A DNA stretch of 64,000 nucleotides from Polaromonas sp. A23. Lineage in GTDB: Bacteria > Pseudomonadota > Gammaproteobacteria > Burkholderiales > Burkholderiaceae_C. Shown here in pieces: positions 26,965-37,084 of the stretch (position 1 is its first letter; the number at the start of each line of letters is the position of its first letter). The notes below the pieces were generated by a model. That model saw only the letters and a program-made list of their open reading frames with translations, had not been told where the DNA came from and made no database searches. The position numbers were made by a program, and so were the translations under genes. The stretch covers positions 124,001 to 188,000 of the forward strand of contig NZ_MUNO01000018.1 of assembly GCF_002001015.1 (NCBI RefSeq), given 5' to 3'.

Positions 26965-27915
26965 TTATTTCAAGAAGCGTGTGTCAGCCAGCTTGCTCAT
27001 GTCGGGCAGGGCCTTGATGACGCCAGCTTCCAGCAGCAACTCTGCAGCTTCCTTGCTGAAAGCGGCATGCTCGCCGGCAAAGAACTTCTGGTTGGCTGCA
27101 CGGTCTTGCCAGCGCAGGTACTTCTGGCTGGCCTCGAACTTGTCGGCTGGCTGCTTGACGTCAGCGCCCATGATTTCAAAACTCTTTTGCGGATCTTTCT
27201 GGATCATTTCCAGCGCATCGAAATAGCTGTCGGCCAGGGCTTTGGCGGCTTTGGGGTTGTCCGTCAGGAATTTGGGTGTGCAGCCTACCGTGTCCATGAT
27301 CATCGGGTAGTCCAGCGTGGTGGCGATGATCTTGCCGGCTTCAGGTTTTGCGCGCACTGCACCGAGGTAGGGCTCGTAAGTCATGGCGGCGTCGATGCCG
27401 TCGGTGCCGGCAATCATCGCGTTGGCCGCAGCTTGCGGCTCCAGGTTGACGATCTTCACGTCTTTCGGGCTCAGGCCGTTCTTCTTGAGCATCCAGGCCA
27501 GGGTGAACCAGGGTGCGGTGCCGGGGGCGCTGGCGGCAACGGTTTTGCCTTTGAGGTCGCTGATTTTGGTGATGTTGGGTTTGACCACCATGCCGTCGGC
27601 GCCGTAGCTTTTGTCGAGCTGGAAAATTTGCGTGGTGGCCACACCATTGGCATTCCAGACAATCCAGGTCTCCACAGTGGTGGCGGCGCATTGCACGTCA
27701 CCCGAGGCAATTGCGAGGTGGCGGTCTTTCTGCGGAATTTTCTTGATCGTCACATCAAGACCGTTTTTCTTGAAGATGCCGGCTTCCTTGGCCAGGGTCA
27801 GCGGGGCAAAACCCGTCCAGCCTGACATGCCCAGCGTGATTTTGGTTTCCTGCACTTGCGCTTGCGCGGTGGCGCAGGCAAAGGCGACGAGCGAGAGAGT
27901 CAGTAGCTTCTTCAT
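26965..27915 (-). CDS. ABC transporter substrate-binding protein, NitT/TauT type
   Basis: The 316-residue protein starts with a signal peptide (MKKLLTLSLVAFACATAQAQ, cleavage after AQA). The mature part resembles NMT1/SsuA-like receptors: LGMSGWTGFAPLTLAKEAGIFKK and later EPQAAANAMIAGTDGIDAAM. It would bind the solute in the periplasm and deliver it to the permease. AGGAG is 6-7 nt before the ATG. Its gene begins 58 nt after hutH, and placement within the hut locus suggests a histidine- or urocanate-like ligand. This is not proven by residues. Confidence 0.9.
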   Translation of the reverse strand: MKKLLTLSLVAFACATAQAQVQETKITLGMSGWTGFAPLTLAKEAGIFKKNGLDVTIKKIPQKDRHLAIASGDVQCAATTVETWIVWNANGVATTQIFQLDKSYGADGMVVKPNITKISDLKGKTVAASAPGTAPWFTLAWMLKKNGLSPKDVKIVNLEPQAAANAMIAGTDGIDAAMTYEPYLGAVRAKPEAGKIIATTLDYPMIMDTVGCTPKFLTDNPKAAKALADSYFDALEMIQKDPQKSFEIMGADVKQPADKFEASQKYLRWQDRAANQKFFAGEHAAFSKEAAELLLEAGVIKALPDMSKLADTRFLK

Positions 27916-27973
27916 GGTGGGCTCCTAGGGTTAACTTGTGATGGGACGGGTGATCAAACTTTGCATGCAGTGT

Positions 27974-29527
27974 TCATGCCAGCCGCAGGGCATGTAATTC
28001 CGGGAGTTGGGCATCCAATGCCGCCGCAATGTCGCCGCTTGCCACCAGATGGTGCACCGCTTCCATGTCGCGGGCCAGGCTGCGGTCTTCCATCATGGCG
28101 GGTGAAACCACGCGAATCAACCGCAACACGCGTTCGAGCGGCGCCGAGCTTTTGAGCGGGCGCAAAAACTCAATGCCCTGCGCCGCGGCCAGCAGCTCGA
28201 TGCCGACGATGTGTGCGGTGTTGCGCAGCATGGGCTGCAGGCGGCGCGCGGCAAAGGTGGCCATGCTCACGTGGTCTTCCTGGTTGGCTGAAGTTGGCAG
28301 GCTGTCCACGCTGGCCGGGTGCGCCATCGATTTGTTCTCCGAAGCGAGTGCAGCGGCGGTGACGTGCACGATCATGAAACCCGAATTGAGACCCGCATCG
28401 GGTGTGAGAAAGGGCGGCAGGCGCGAAACCACGGTGTCGACCAGCATGGCGATGCGGCGCTCGGTGATGGCACCAATTTCGGCAATGACCACGGCCAGTG
28501 CATCGCAAACCAGCGCGACAGGTTCGGCGTGAAAGTTACCACCTGAGAGCAAGCTACCTTCGTCGGCAAACACCAGAGGGTTGTCCGTCACGGCATTCGC
28601 CTCAATCACCAACACTCGGGCGGCGTAGCGCATCTGGTCCAGGCAGGCGCCCATGACTTGCGGCTGGCAGCGCAGGCAATACGGGTCCTGCACGCGGTCG
28701 TCGTTTTCCAGGTGCGACTGGCGGATTTCGCTGCCGGCCGTCACCGCACGGTAAGCGGCGGCGCAGTCGATCTGCCCCGGCTGGCCGCGCACTGCATGAA
28801 TGCGTGGATCAAACGGGCCGTCGCTGCCGCGCGCGGCGTCCAGCGTCAGTGCGCCCGAGATCACGGCCGCTTCAAACAACCTGTCGGTGGCAAACAGCGC
28901 GTCCAGTGCCAGTGCTGTGGAGACCTGCGTGCCGTTGATCAGCGCCAGGCCTTCCTTGGCCGAGAGCTGCAGGGCTTGCAGGCCGGCTTGCTTGAGCGCG
29001 GTGGCTGCCGGCAGGCGCTGGCCGTTGTAGAAAACTTCGCCTTCGCCAACCAGCGGCAGGCACAAATGCGCCAGCGGCGCCAGGTCGCCCGAAGCGCCCA
29101 CCGAGCCCTGGCACGGAATGACGGGGCAAATGCCGTGGTTGTGCAGGGCAAGCAGCGCATCAATCACCTCCTCGCGCACGCCCGAATAGCCGCGCGCCAG
29201 GCTGGCCGCCTTGAGCAGAAGAATCAAATGCACCACGCGGTTGGGCAGCGGCTCGCCGACACCCACCGCGTGCGAGCGCAGCAGCTTGAGTTGCAGAATG
29301 GCCAGGTCTTCCTTGGCAATGCGCGTATTGGCAAGCTTGCCGAAACCGGTATTGACGCCGTACACCGCCGCGCCACCATTGGCGGCCTTGTGCACCAGTG
29401 CGGCGCTGGCGCGCACGCCTGCGCGGCAGGCTGCGTCCAGCGTTACCGGTACAGGCTCTGCGCCGCAGAGACGGCGTAGTTGGGCGATGGATAGTTCGCC
29501 GGGAATGAGAAGTTCTTTGTTGGACAT
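27974..29527 (-). CDS. hutH: Histidine ammonia-lyase
   Basis: HutH removes ammonia from L-histidine to give trans-urocanate, the first step of histidine use. The 517-residue protein has the A145-S146-G147 triad in [14 protein letters not shown], which cyclises to the MIO electrophile, and [11 protein letters not shown] (56-66) with the catalytic tyrosine. ANQEDHVSM near residue 415 is also typical. It is the second gene of the leftward hut arm after hutU, separated by an inverted REP pair that may reduce read-through or protect the hutU message. Confidence 0.97.
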   Translation of the reverse strand: MSNKELLIPGELSIAQLRRLCGAEPVPVTLDAACRAGVRASAALVHKAANGGAAVYGVNTGFGKLANTRIAKEDLAILQLKLLRSHAVGVGEPLPNRVVHLILLLKAASLARGYSGVREEVIDALLALHNHGICPVIPCQGSVGASGDLAPLAHLCLPLVGEGEVFYNGQRLPAATALKQAGLQALQLSAKEGLALINGTQVSTALALDALFATDRLFEAAVISGALTLDAARGSDGPFDPRIHAVRGQPGQIDCAAAYRAVTAGSEIRQSHLENDDRVQDPYCLRCQPQVMGACLDQMRYAARVLVIEANAVTDNPLVFADEGSLLSGGNFHAEPVALVCDALAVVIAEIGAITERRIAMLVDTVVSRLPPFLTPDAGLNSGFMIVHVTAAALASENKSMAHPASVDSLPTSANQEDHVSMATFAARRLQPMLRNTAHIVGIELLAAAQGIEFLRPLKSSAPLERVLRLIRVVSPAMMEDRSLARDMEAVHHLVASGDIAAALDAQLPELHALRLA

Positions 29528-29543
29528 CGTGTTTTTCTTATCT

Positions 29544-29615
29544 CCGTTCGTCCTGAGCTTGTCGAAGGGGCGCAGGCAAGCTCGGAACAGGCTTCGACAG
29601 GCTCAGCCTGAACGG
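29544..29615. repeat. Inverted REP-like pair between hutU and hutH
   Basis: The left arm 29544-29567 starts CCGTTCGTCCTGAGC and the right arm 29592-29615 ends GCTCAGCCTGAACGG. They pair at 20 of 24 positions with a 24-nt loop. A single arm of the same family lies at 1299. Such pairs act as transcription attenuators or mRNA stabilisers in other bacteria. Confidence 0.7.
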
Positions 29616-29624
29616 TGGGGGTGT

Positions 29625-31328
29625 TCAGCCAATCATGGGCAGGTTCAAACCGTTCTCACGGGCGCTGGTTTTGGCAATGTCGTAGCCGGCATCGGCGTGG
29701 CGCATCACGCCGGTGGCCGGGTCGTTGAACAGTACGCGTTCAATGCGTTCCGCTGCCTCGGGCGTTCCGTCGCAAACAATGACCACGCCCGAATGCTGTG
29801 AATACCCCATGCCGACGCCGCCGCCATGGTGCAGGCTGACCCAGGTGGCGCCGCTGGCGGTGTTGAGCAGGGCGTTGAGCAAGGGCCAGTCGCTCACGGC
29901 GTCGCTGCCATCCTTCATGGCTTCGGTTTCGCGGTTGGGGGAGGCCACCGAACCGCTGTCGAGGTGGTCGCGGCCGATCACGATGGGGGCTTTGAGCTCG
30001 CCGCTTTTCACCATCTCGTTGAAAGCCAGGCCTGCCAGGTGGCGCTCGCCCAGGCCTATCCAGCAGATGCGGGCCGGCAGGCCCTGGTAGCTGATGCGCT
30101 CTTCGGCCATGTCTAGCCAGCGGTGCAAATGCTTGTTGTCGGGGAAGAGCTCTTTCATCTTCGCATCGGTCTTGCGAATGTCCTCCGGGTCGCCGGAGAG
30201 CGCCACCCAGCGGAACGGGCCGACGCCGCGGCAGAACAGCGGGCGAATGTAGGCCGGTACAAAGCCGGGGTAGTCAAACGCGTTGGCCACGCCGAAGTCT
30301 TTGGCGACCTGGCGCAGGTTGTTGCCGTAGTCCACCGTGGGAATGCCCATGGCGTGAAACTCAAGCATGGCTTTGACATGCACCGCGCAGGATTCGCCTG
30401 CTGCCTTCGTGAGTGCCGCGTGTTGCGCCGGGTCTTTTTGCGCGGCTTGCCATTGCGCCACGCTCCAGCCCGCAGGCAGGTAGCCGTTGATGATGTCGTG
30501 TGCAGAGGTCTGGTCGGTCACCAGGTCGGGGCGCATGCCGCCGGCTGCGGCGCGGCGTGCCAGCTCGGGCACGATTTCGGCCGCGTTGCCGCACAGGGCA
30601 ATCGATACAGCCTCCTTGCGGCTGGTGTGGTGCTTGATCATTTCCAGCGCTTCGTCGAGGTCCTTGGCCTGCTTGTCCACGTATTTGGTGCGCAGGCGGA
30701 AGTCGATGCGCGACTGCTGGCATTCAATATTGAGCGAACAGGCACCGGCAAAGGTGGCGGCCAGCGGCTGGGCACCGCCCATGCCGCCCAGGCCGGCTGT
30801 CAGTACCCAGCGGCCGGCCAAATCTCCCTTGAAGTGTTGGCGGCCCGCTTCGACAAAGGTTTCGTACGTCCCTTGGACAATGCCTTGTGTGCCAATGTAA
30901 ATCCAGCTACCAGCTGTCATCTGGCCGTACATCATCAGCCCGGCGCGGTCGAGCTCGTTGAAGTGTTCCCAGGTGGCCCACTTGGGCACCAGATTGGAGT
31001 TGGCAATCAGCACGCGGGGAGCGCCGGAGTGGGTACGAAATACGCCGACCGGTTTGCCTGACTGCACCAGAAGGGTTTCGTCGGCCTTGAGTTTGCGCAG
31101 CGAATCCAGGATGGCGTCAAACGCCGGCCAGTTGCGCGCCGCCTTGCCGATGCCGCCGTACACCACCAGTTCATCGGGGTTTTCTGCAACCTCTGGATCG
31201 AGGTTGTTTTGAATCATGCGGTAGGCCGCTTCGATTTGCCAGTTGGCGCAGGTGAGGGTGTTGCCGCGCGGTGCGCGTACCGGCCTGGCTTTGCTCTGGA
31301 GGAAGGGGGTTTGCGAAAGATCTGACAT
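29625..31328 (-). CDS. hutU: Urocanate hydratase
   Basis: Urocanase converts urocanate to 4-imidazolone-5-propionate using tightly bound NAD+. The 567 residues match family length. Recognisable blocks include [52 protein letters not shown] (the NAD-binding glycine loop), [17 protein letters not shown] and [13 protein letters not shown]. The start at 31328 (MSDLSQ) follows GGAG. Nine additional codons upstream would run toward the operator. It is the first gene of the leftward hut operon and is divergent from hutC. Confidence 0.97.
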   Translation of the reverse strand: MSDLSQTPFLQSKARPVRAPRGNTLTCANWQIEAAYRMIQNNLDPEVAENPDELVVYGGIGKAARNWPAFDAILDSLRKLKADETLLVQSGKPVGVFRTHSGAPRVLIANSNLVPKWATWEHFNELDRAGLMMYGQMTAGSWIYIGTQGIVQGTYETFVEAGRQHFKGDLAGRWVLTAGLGGMGGAQPLAATFAGACSLNIECQQSRIDFRLRTKYVDKQAKDLDEALEMIKHHTSRKEAVSIALCGNAAEIVPELARRAAAGGMRPDLVTDQTSAHDIINGYLPAGWSVAQWQAAQKDPAQHAALTKAAGESCAVHVKAMLEFHAMGIPTVDYGNNLRQVAKDFGVANAFDYPGFVPAYIRPLFCRGVGPFRWVALSGDPEDIRKTDAKMKELFPDNKHLHRWLDMAEERISYQGLPARICWIGLGERHLAGLAFNEMVKSGELKAPIVIGRDHLDSGSVASPNRETEAMKDGSDAVSDWPLLNALLNTASGATWVSLHHGGGVGMGYSQHSGVVIVCDGTPEAAERIERVLFNDPATGVMRHADAGYDIAKTSARENGLNLPMIG

Positions 31329-31383
31329 GGCACAACTCCGGCGATGGCGAAACATCGAAAATTATTTATTCCGGCAAATCGTA

Positions 31384-31397
31384 GTTGTCTATACAAC
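31384..31397. promoter_or_regulatory. HutC operator
   Basis: GTTGTCTATACAAC is an imperfect palindrome in the 96-nt gap between hutU and hutC. It closely resembles the TTGTATATACAA-like sites bound by HutC. A neighbouring TTGTGTCAAC (31398-31407) could be a second half-site. Occupancy would repress both arms until urocanate is present. Confidence 0.7.
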
Positions 31398-31424
31398 TTG
31401 TGTCAACTGGGGTAATCTACGGAC

Positions 31425-32135
31425 ATGGCAAAAGTTGTATTGCCTGCCTATGAGCAGGTCAAGGCCTTTATCAAGACACGCATCAGTGCCGGCACCTGGA
31501 AGCCGGGGGATCCGGTGCCCAGCGAGGCGGCGCTGATGGCGCAGTTCGGTATCAGCCGCATGACGGTCAACCGCGCGCTGCGCGAGCTGGCCGCCGAGGG
31601 CATGGTGACGCGGGTGCAGGGCTCCGGCACACGGGTGGCCGAGCTGCACCGCATTTCTTCCCGGCTGACGATTCGCGACATTCACGAAGAGGTGGCCGAG
31701 CGCGGCCATGTGCACACCACGCGGGTCTTGAAGGTGGAGGCCGAGAAAGCCAGCGCCGACCTGGCTAAAACGCTGGGCTTGCGCACTGGCGCGCGTGTTT
31801 TTCACACCTTGCTGGTGCATCTGGAAAATGGCGTACCCATCCAGTATGAAGACCGTTACGTCAACCCGGCGGCCGCACCGGATTTTCTGGAAACCGACTT
31901 CACGCGCACAACGCCCACCCACCACTTGCTGCTGCATGCGCCGCTGACCGAAGCCAGTTATTCCATAGAGGCTTGCCTGCCGACAGCGCACGAGGCGAAA
32001 GAGCTGGGCATCAAGCGCGCCGAGCCCTGTTTGGCCATGATGCGCCGTACCGTCAGTGGCGCCCATGTGGCCAGCGTGGCCCGCCTGATTTACCCTGGCA
32101 CGCGTTACAGCTTTGCAGGACAATTCCAGGCATGA
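31425..32135 (+). CDS. hutC: Histidine utilisation repressor
   Basis: This 236-residue GntR-family regulator belongs to the HutC subgroup. The N-terminal winged helix (VPSEAALMAQFGISRMTVNR and ALRELAAEGMVTRVQGSGT, about 25-65) is followed by a UTRA ligand-binding domain with VFHTLLVHLENGVPIQYEDR and YSIEACLPTAHEAKEL. Urocanate is the known inducer of HutC proteins. It starts the rightward hut arm, and a palindrome between it and hutU is the obvious autoregulatory operator. Confidence 0.95.
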   Translation: MAKVVLPAYEQVKAFIKTRISAGTWKPGDPVPSEAALMAQFGISRMTVNRALRELAAEGMVTRVQGSGTRVAELHRISSRLTIRDIHEEVAERGHVHTTRVLKVEAEKASADLAKTLGLRTGARVFHTLLVHLENGVPIQYEDRYVNPAAAPDFLETDFTRTTPTHHLLLHAPLTEASYSIEACLPTAHEAKELGIKRAEPCLAMMRRTVSGAHVASVARLIYPGTRYSFAGQFQA

Positions 32136-32168
32136 GTGCACAAGCATTCCCAACGCGGAGATGACCCC

Positions 32169-32729
32169 ATGAGCTGGCAAATCATTCCCCTCGAAGAGGT
32201 CGCGCCCACGCCATGGCGCAATGGCGGTGGCATTACCCGCGAACTTCTGGCCTGGCCTACGGCGCAGGACTGGGACTGGCGCATTTCGGTGGCCGAGGTC
32301 GAGAAGAACGGGCCGTTCTCGCGCTATGAGGGCGTGGAGCGGTGGTTTGCAGTGCTCGGTGGTGCGGGTGTGCGGCTGGCGCTGGACGGAAAAGACCACG
32401 AACTCACCGCTGAAAGCGCACCCTTTTGTTTTGACGGGAACCAGCCCTGCAAGTGCGAGCTGATCGACGGGCCCACCGAAGACTTCAATTTGATGCTGAA
32501 AAAAGGGCGTGGACACGCCCGCGTGGTGCGTGTGCGGGAGGCACTGAACGTAGAGGTGCCACCTGGCGCACGTGTTGCCGTGTACGCCTGGGACGAGCCG
32601 GTGACGGTGCAGGTGGACAAGAAATTTGTCACCGTGGCGCCGCACACGCTGGCCTGGCGTGCGATCGCCGACGGCGCTTCGGTGCGGATCCAGGCGGCAA
32701 CGGCACTCTGGATGGAAATGACACGATGA
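32169..32729 (+). CDS. hutD: HutD-family cupin
   Basis: The 186-residue bicupin protein matches Hut[19 protein letters not shown] (13-30), then [22 protein letters not shown] and FNLMLKKG. HutD is a non-enzymatic accessory of the hut locus proposed to limit pathway flux by binding an intermediate such as formylglutamate. ATG 32169 is preceded by CGGAG. Its stop overlaps the hutI start by 4 nt (ATGA), so translation is coupled. Confidence 0.93.
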   Translation: MSWQIIPLEEVAPTPWRNGGGITRELLAWPTAQDWDWRISVAEVEKNGPFSRYEGVERWFAVLGGAGVRLALDGKDHELTAESAPFCFDGNQPCKCELIDGPTEDFNLMLKKGRGHARVVRVREALNVEVPPGARVAVYAWDEPVTVQVDKKFVTVAPHTLAWRAIADGASVRIQAATALWMEMTR

Positions 32730-33940
32730 CGGTGCAGATCTGGCGCCATTGCAGGGTTGCGACGCTGCAACCGGCGGATCCGGCGCCTTACGGCTTGATC
32801 GAAGACGCAGCGCTGGCCGTCGAGGATGGCAAAGTCCTTTGGGTGGGGCCTCTTGCCGCGCTGCCGGCCGAGGTCAAAAAACGCAGCACACGCGAGCATG
32901 ACGCCGGCGGTGCTTTGATCACACCGGGTTTGATCGACTGCCATACCCATCTTGTGTATGGCGGTGACCGCGCCCATGAGTTCGAGCTGCGGCTCCAGGG
33001 TGCAAGCTACGAAGATGTGGCGCGCGCTGGTGGCGGTATCGCATCGACCGTGAAGGCGACCCGCCTGGCAAGCGAGCAGGAGTTGGCCGCGCAAAGCATG
33101 AAGCGGCTGCAGGCGTTGATGGCTGAAGGTGTGACGACGGTGGAGATCAAGTCTGGTTATGGGCTGGCGCTTGAACATGAGCGCAAGACGCTGCGCGTGG
33201 CCCGTGCACTGGGGCAGGGCCAAGCCGTTGAAGTGCGCACGACGTTTCTGGGTGCCCATGCAATTCCCCCTGAATTTACCGGCCGGAGCGACGACTACAT
33301 CGACGAGGTGTTGCGCATGCTGCCAACGCTTCATGCCGAAGGCCTGGTTGACGCTGTTGATGCTTTTTGCGAGCGCATTGCTTTCAGCACTGTGCAGACC
33401 GAACGTGTGTTTGAGGCTGCATGTGCATTGGGTTTGCCGGTGAAGCTTCATGCCGAGCAGCTCAGCGACAGCGGTGGTGCACAACTTGCGGCGCGTTATG
33501 GCGCCATCAGTTGCGACCATCTGGAGTGGCTCAGTGACGCGGGTGTGGCGGCGATGGCGCAGGCCGGCAGCGTGGCCGTGCTCTTGCCGGGTGCGTTTTA
33601 TTTTCTGCGCGAAACAAAGTTGCCCCCGATAAGCCAGTTGCGCGAGGAGGGCGTACCGATGGCGATATCCACCGATTGCAACCCCGGCAGCTCGCCTTGC
33701 ACTTCGCTGCTGCTGATGCTCAACATGGCCTGCACCTTGTTCCGGCTGACGCCCGAGGAAGCTCTGGCCGGTGTCACGCGGCACGCGGCCAGGGCGCTGG
33801 GGCTGCACGACCGCGGCACGCTTGCGGCAGGCCAGCGTGCCGATTTTGTACTTTGGGATGTTGCGCACCCGGCCCAGCTTAGTTACGCCATCGGCGCCAA
33901 TCCGCGTCTCCAGACTGTTTTCAAAGGTGAGCTCGCATGA
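32726..33940 (+). CDS. hutI: Imidazolonepropionase
   Basis: HutI opens the ring of imidazolone propionate to N-formimino-L-glutamate. The 404-residue amidohydrolase has the metal-binding [12 protein letters not shown] (about 71-82), the EIKSGYGL segment, [12 protein letters not shown] with metal and substrate contacts, and the late [10 protein letters not shown] metal-ligand aspartate. The long open frame continues upstream to 32453, but the ATG overlapping the hutD stop gives the family length. hutI and hutG also overlap by 4 nt. Confidence 0.96.
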   Translation: MTVQIWRHCRVATLQPADPAPYGLIEDAALAVEDGKVLWVGPLAALPAEVKKRSTREHDAGGALITPGLIDCHTHLVYGGDRAHEFELRLQGASYEDVARAGGGIASTVKATRLASEQELAAQSMKRLQALMAEGVTTVEIKSGYGLALEHERKTLRVARALGQGQAVEVRTTFLGAHAIPPEFTGRSDDYIDEVLRMLPTLHAEGLVDAVDAFCERIAFSTVQTERVFEAACALGLPVKLHAEQLSDSGGAQLAARYGAISCDHLEWLSDAGVAAMAQAGSVAVLLPGAFYFLRETKLPPISQLREEGVPMAISTDCNPGSSPCTSLLLMLNMACTLFRLTPEEALAGVTRHAARALGLHDRGTLAAGQRADFVLWDVAHPAQLSYAIGANPRLQTVFKGELA

Positions 33941-34737
33941 GTTTTGTCCTGCACCGCGGTTCGGTGCCTTTGCTGGTCAGCATGCCGCACACCGGCACCC
34001 TTATTCCGCCGGAGTTGACGGGCGATTACGTCGAGCGCGCGCTCGGCGTGGAAGACACCGACTGGCATTTGCACCAGCTGTACGACTTTTTGCCGGGCCT
34101 GTGCGCCAGTGTGCTCAGGCCCCAGTATTCGCGTTACGTGATTGACCTGAACCGCCCGCCAGACGATGCGCCCATGTACCCCGGTGCATCCAACACCGAG
34201 CTGTGCCCCACGCATTTTTTCAACGGTGACCTGCTATACCGAGAGGGGAAAGCGCCCGCGCCTGACGAACGCCTGCACCGGCGCAAGCTTTACTGGCAGC
34301 CATATCACACAGCCCTGGCCGATGAACTGGCCCGCATCAAGGCTGAGCATGGGTTTGCCCTGCTCTGGGACGCGCACAGCATCCGCTCCGAGATTCCCTG
34401 GCTGTTTGAAGGCCGTCTGCCCGACCTCAATATCGGCACGGCCAATGGTGCCGCCGCCCATGCCTCCATCACCGAGGCGGCTGCGGCTGCCTGTGCGGGT
34501 GCGCGTGGCGTCAGCAGCGTGGTTAACGGCCGCTTCAAGGGCGGCTACATCACGCGCCATTACGGTCAGCCGGCAAGTGATGTTCACGCGATCCAGCTCG
34601 AAAAATGCCAGAGCCTGTACATGCAGGAAACGGCGCCTTTTGCCTACGACAAGGCACGGGCACGCAAGATCCAGTCGGTTCTGGAGACGATGGTCATGGC
34701 CAGCCTGAACGCTGCGCGCAAACTGTATGGTTGCTGA
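33937..34737 (+). CDS. hutG: N-formylglutamate amidohydrolase
   Basis: This enzyme hydrolyses N-formyl-L-glutamate to glutamate and formate, the last step of the five-step pathway. The 266-residue protein shows family blocks [14 protein letters not shown] (14-27), [34 protein letters not shown] and [14 protein letters not shown], containing the zinc-binding Glu/His residues. It overlaps hutI by 4 nt (ATGA) and hutF by 11 nt. Confidence 0.95.
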   Translation: MSFVLHRGSVPLLVSMPHTGTLIPPELTGDYVERALGVEDTDWHLHQLYDFLPGLCASVLRPQYSRYVIDLNRPPDDAPMYPGASNTELCPTHFFNGDLLYREGKAPAPDERLHRRKLYWQPYHTALADELARIKAEHGFALLWDAHSIRSEIPWLFEGRLPDLNIGTANGAAAHASITEAAAAACAGARGVSSVVNGRFKGGYITRHYGQPASDVHAIQLEKCQSLYMQETAPFAYDKARARKIQSVLETMVMASLNAARKLYGC

Positions 34738-36112
34738 AGCGACACGTTATTTCGCACCACAGGCGTGGGTGGACGGTGCGTGGACCCAGGATGTGCTTCT
34801 GGCGGTGGCCGCGGACGGCACCTGGGCCAGCATTGAACCCAACGCGGTGGAGGAAGCGCGGCATGGCGCGGTGCAACTGAAAGGGCCGGTGTTGCCGGGC
34901 CTGGTCAACGCGCACAGCCATGCTTTTCAGCGTGCCATCGCCGGGTTGACCGAACGCTCGGAGGGCAGCAGCGACGATTTCTGGAGCTGGCGTGACCGCA
35001 TGTACAGCGCTGCGCTGCGCATCACGCCCGAGCAGCTGGAAGCAGTGGCGGCGCTGCTTTACGCAGAGCTGCTGCAGGCCGGCTATACGCAGGTCTGCGA
35101 GTTTCATTACCTGCACAACAACACCGACGGCAAGGCCTATGCGGACCCGCTGGCCATGTCTCTGGCGCTGGTGCGTGCAGCGCAGCGCGTGGGCATGGGC
35201 CTGACCCTGCTGCCTACGCTGTACATGCGTTCGGGTTTCGGGGCCACCGGCTTGCGTGAGGACCAGCGGCGGTTTGCCTCAACGCCCGAATCGGTGCTGC
35301 GTCTGGCTGAGGGGGTGTTGCATCAGGGTGGCCATCAGATCAACACAGGTATGGCCCTTCATTCGCTGCGCGCGGTGGATGAGGCGGCGCTGCACGAGGT
35401 GGCGGCAGCGGCTAGGGCCAAAGGCATGGCGGTTCATATTCACATTGCCGAGCAGATACAGGAGGTGAAGGATTGCGTGGCCGCGCATGGGGAGCGGCCC
35501 ATCGAATGGCTGCTGTCGCACGCAGCGCCCAACGCGCACTGGAACCTGGTGCACGCGACCCAGTCCACCGCAGCAGAGCTGGAAGGTGTGAAAAAAAGCG
35601 GGGCGGCGGTGGTGATTTGCCCCAGCACCGAAGCCAATCTGGGTGACGGCGTATTTGACCTGCCGGCTTACGCAGCGGCCGGAGGCAATTGGTCGGTGGG
35701 CTCCGACAGTCACGTGACGCGCAGCTGGCAGGAAGAGCTGCGCCTGCTTGAATATTCGCAACGCCTGACTTTGCGCCAGCGAAATATTGCGGCGCGCATG
35801 CCGGCTGGCCCAGGCTCGGCAGGCAACCTGTTCAACGCCGCGCTGGCGGGCGGCAGCGCAGCTACGGGCTTGCCTTTGGGCGGCCTGCATCCCGGTCAGC
35901 GCGCCGACTTTCTGGTGGTGGATGCCACTTCACCCGCGCTGCTGGGTATTCCGGCCGACCATGTGCTGGACGCGCTGGTGTTTTCCAGCCCCGACGCGCG
36001 TTTCAGCGAAGTGTTTGTGGCAGGCAAGAAGGTGGTCAGTGGCGGACAGCTAGACCAATGGCCGCGCCTGGCCAGTGAGTTCGTTGAGGCCATGCAGGCC
36101 TTGTGGGGGTGA
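34727..36112 (+). CDS. hutF: Formimidoylglutamate deiminase
   Basis: HutF converts N-formimino-L-glutamate to N-formylglutamate plus ammonia. Together with HutG it defines the five-step pathway rather than the HutG-formiminoglutamase route. The 461-residue amidohydrolase carries NAHSHAFQRA (about 62-71), CEFHYLHN, HIHIAEQ and GSDSHVT, the expected zinc ligands and catalytic His/Asp, plus GLPLGGLHPGQRADFLVVD near the end. It is the last gene of the rightward hut arm. Its final 63 nt overlap the 3' end of the convergent dehydrogenase gene. Confidence 0.94.
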   Translation: MVAEATRYFAPQAWVDGAWTQDVLLAVAADGTWASIEPNAVEEARHGAVQLKGPVLPGLVNAHSHAFQRAIAGLTERSEGSSDDFWSWRDRMYSAALRITPEQLEAVAALLYAELLQAGYTQVCEFHYLHNNTDGKAYADPLAMSLALVRAAQRVGMGLTLLPTLYMRSGFGATGLREDQRRFASTPESVLRLAEGVLHQGGHQINTGMALHSLRAVDEAALHEVAAAARAKGMAVHIHIAEQIQEVKDCVAAHGERPIEWLLSHAAPNAHWNLVHATQSTAAELEGVKKSGAAVVICPSTEANLGDGVFDLPAYAAAGGNWSVGSDSHVTRSWQEELRLLEYSQRLTLRQRNIAARMPAGPGSAGNLFNAALAGGSAATGLPLGGLHPGQRADFLVVDATSPALLGIPADHVLDALVFSSPDARFSEVFVAGKKVVSGGQLDQWPRLASEFVEAMQALWG

Positions 36113-37084
36113 TGAGTTTGATGGGGCTGATGCGGTTCCCTGCGTGTTCAACACGCGCCGGGCAAGCACCGTCAGCGTGTTGGTAGTCGCCGCGACACCC
36201 ATTTTCACGTAGGCGTCGCTGGTCACGCCGCCAATGTGCGGGCTCAGAACGAAGCCCGGCTCCTTTTGGAAGATGTGCGGCACAGCCATCGGTTCGGTGG
36301 CGAAACTGTCCAGACCAGCCATGGCCACCTGGCCTGACCGAACAGCCTCCAGCAGCGCTTGCTCGTCCACCAGCCCGCCGCGCGCCGTGTTCACAAAAAT
36401 CATCCCCTTCTTGCATTGCGCCAGAGTCGTGGCGTTGATCAGGTTGCGGTTTTCCGGTGTGAGCGGGCAGTGCAGGGAGATCGCATCTGAGTGTTTCCAG
36501 ATGGTTTCCAGCCCGGACGGCAGGACATAAGCCGGCAGATTTTTGGCAAAGGGATCGAATCCGAGTACGCGCATGCCCAGCGCGTCTGCCATTTTGGCGA
36601 AGCGAAGCCCGATCGCGCCGAGCCCGATCACGCCTATGGTTCGACCGTCCAGCTCAAGACTCTTGTGTGTTGCCTTGTCCCAATGGCCGGCGTGCATGCG
36701 TGCGTCAAGCTCTACAACGGATTTCGCGCAGGCGAGCAACAGAGCCAGCGCATGTTCCGCCACAGCGGCAGCATTCGCTCCGACAGCCGCAGTCACTTCT
36801 ATGCCGCGTGCGGCGGCGGCTGCCTTGTCGATGGTGTCGGTGCCGCTGCCGTGCTTGGAAATCACTTTCAGCGCCGGCGCCGCGTCCATGACTTCAGCAG
36901 TCACCGCGCCATAACGAACGATGATGGCAACCGGGTTGTGCCGCTTGGCCAGCGCCTGAATGTCGGCAGGCAATGGCGCTTTGCCAGCGAAGATCACCTC
37001 GTACTCGCTGAGCAGTTCCAGCGCCTGCGGAGCCAGGTCGGCACCCGTGACCAATATGGCCGGCTTGTGCTGGCCTGCAGTCAC
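36050..37084 (-). CDS. D-2-hydroxyacid dehydrogenase (SerA-like)
   Basis: The 344-residue NAD-dependent dehydrogenase has the Rossmann glycine motif IGVIGLGAIGLRFAKMADAL (about 149-168), the catalytic arginine in VNTARGGLVDE and the histidine in LSPHIGGVTSDA, the D-isomer 2-hydroxyacid dehydrogenase set. It probably interconverts a D-hydroxy acid and a 2-oxo acid. The start is GTG 37084, which overlaps the stop of the upstream aldolase gene (GTGA). The longer ATG frame would extend into that gene. The C-terminal tail is serine/proline-rich and overlaps hutF antisense. Confidence 0.88.
   Translation of the reverse strand: MTAGQHKPAILVTGADLAPQALELLSEYEVIFAGKAPLPADIQALAKRHNPVAIIVRYGAVTAEVMDAAPALKVISKHGSGTDTIDKAAAAARGIEVTAAVGANAAAVAEHALALLLACAKSVVELDARMHAGHWDKATHKSLELDGRTIGVIGLGAIGLRFAKMADALGMRVLGFDPFAKNLPAYVLPSGLETIWKHSDAISLHCPLTPENRNLINATTLAQCKKGMIFVNTARGGLVDEQALLEAVRSGQVAMAGLDSFATEPMAVPHIFQKEPGFVLSPHIGGVTSDAYVKMGVAATTNTLTVLARRVLNTQGTASAPSNSSPPQGLHGLNELTGQARPLV

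Noticed and set aside
31389-33868. Minus-strand open frames of 418 and 514 codons across hutC, hutD and hutI
   Set aside because: The hut proteins on the plus strand have full family motifs. The antisense translations are compositionally skewed.
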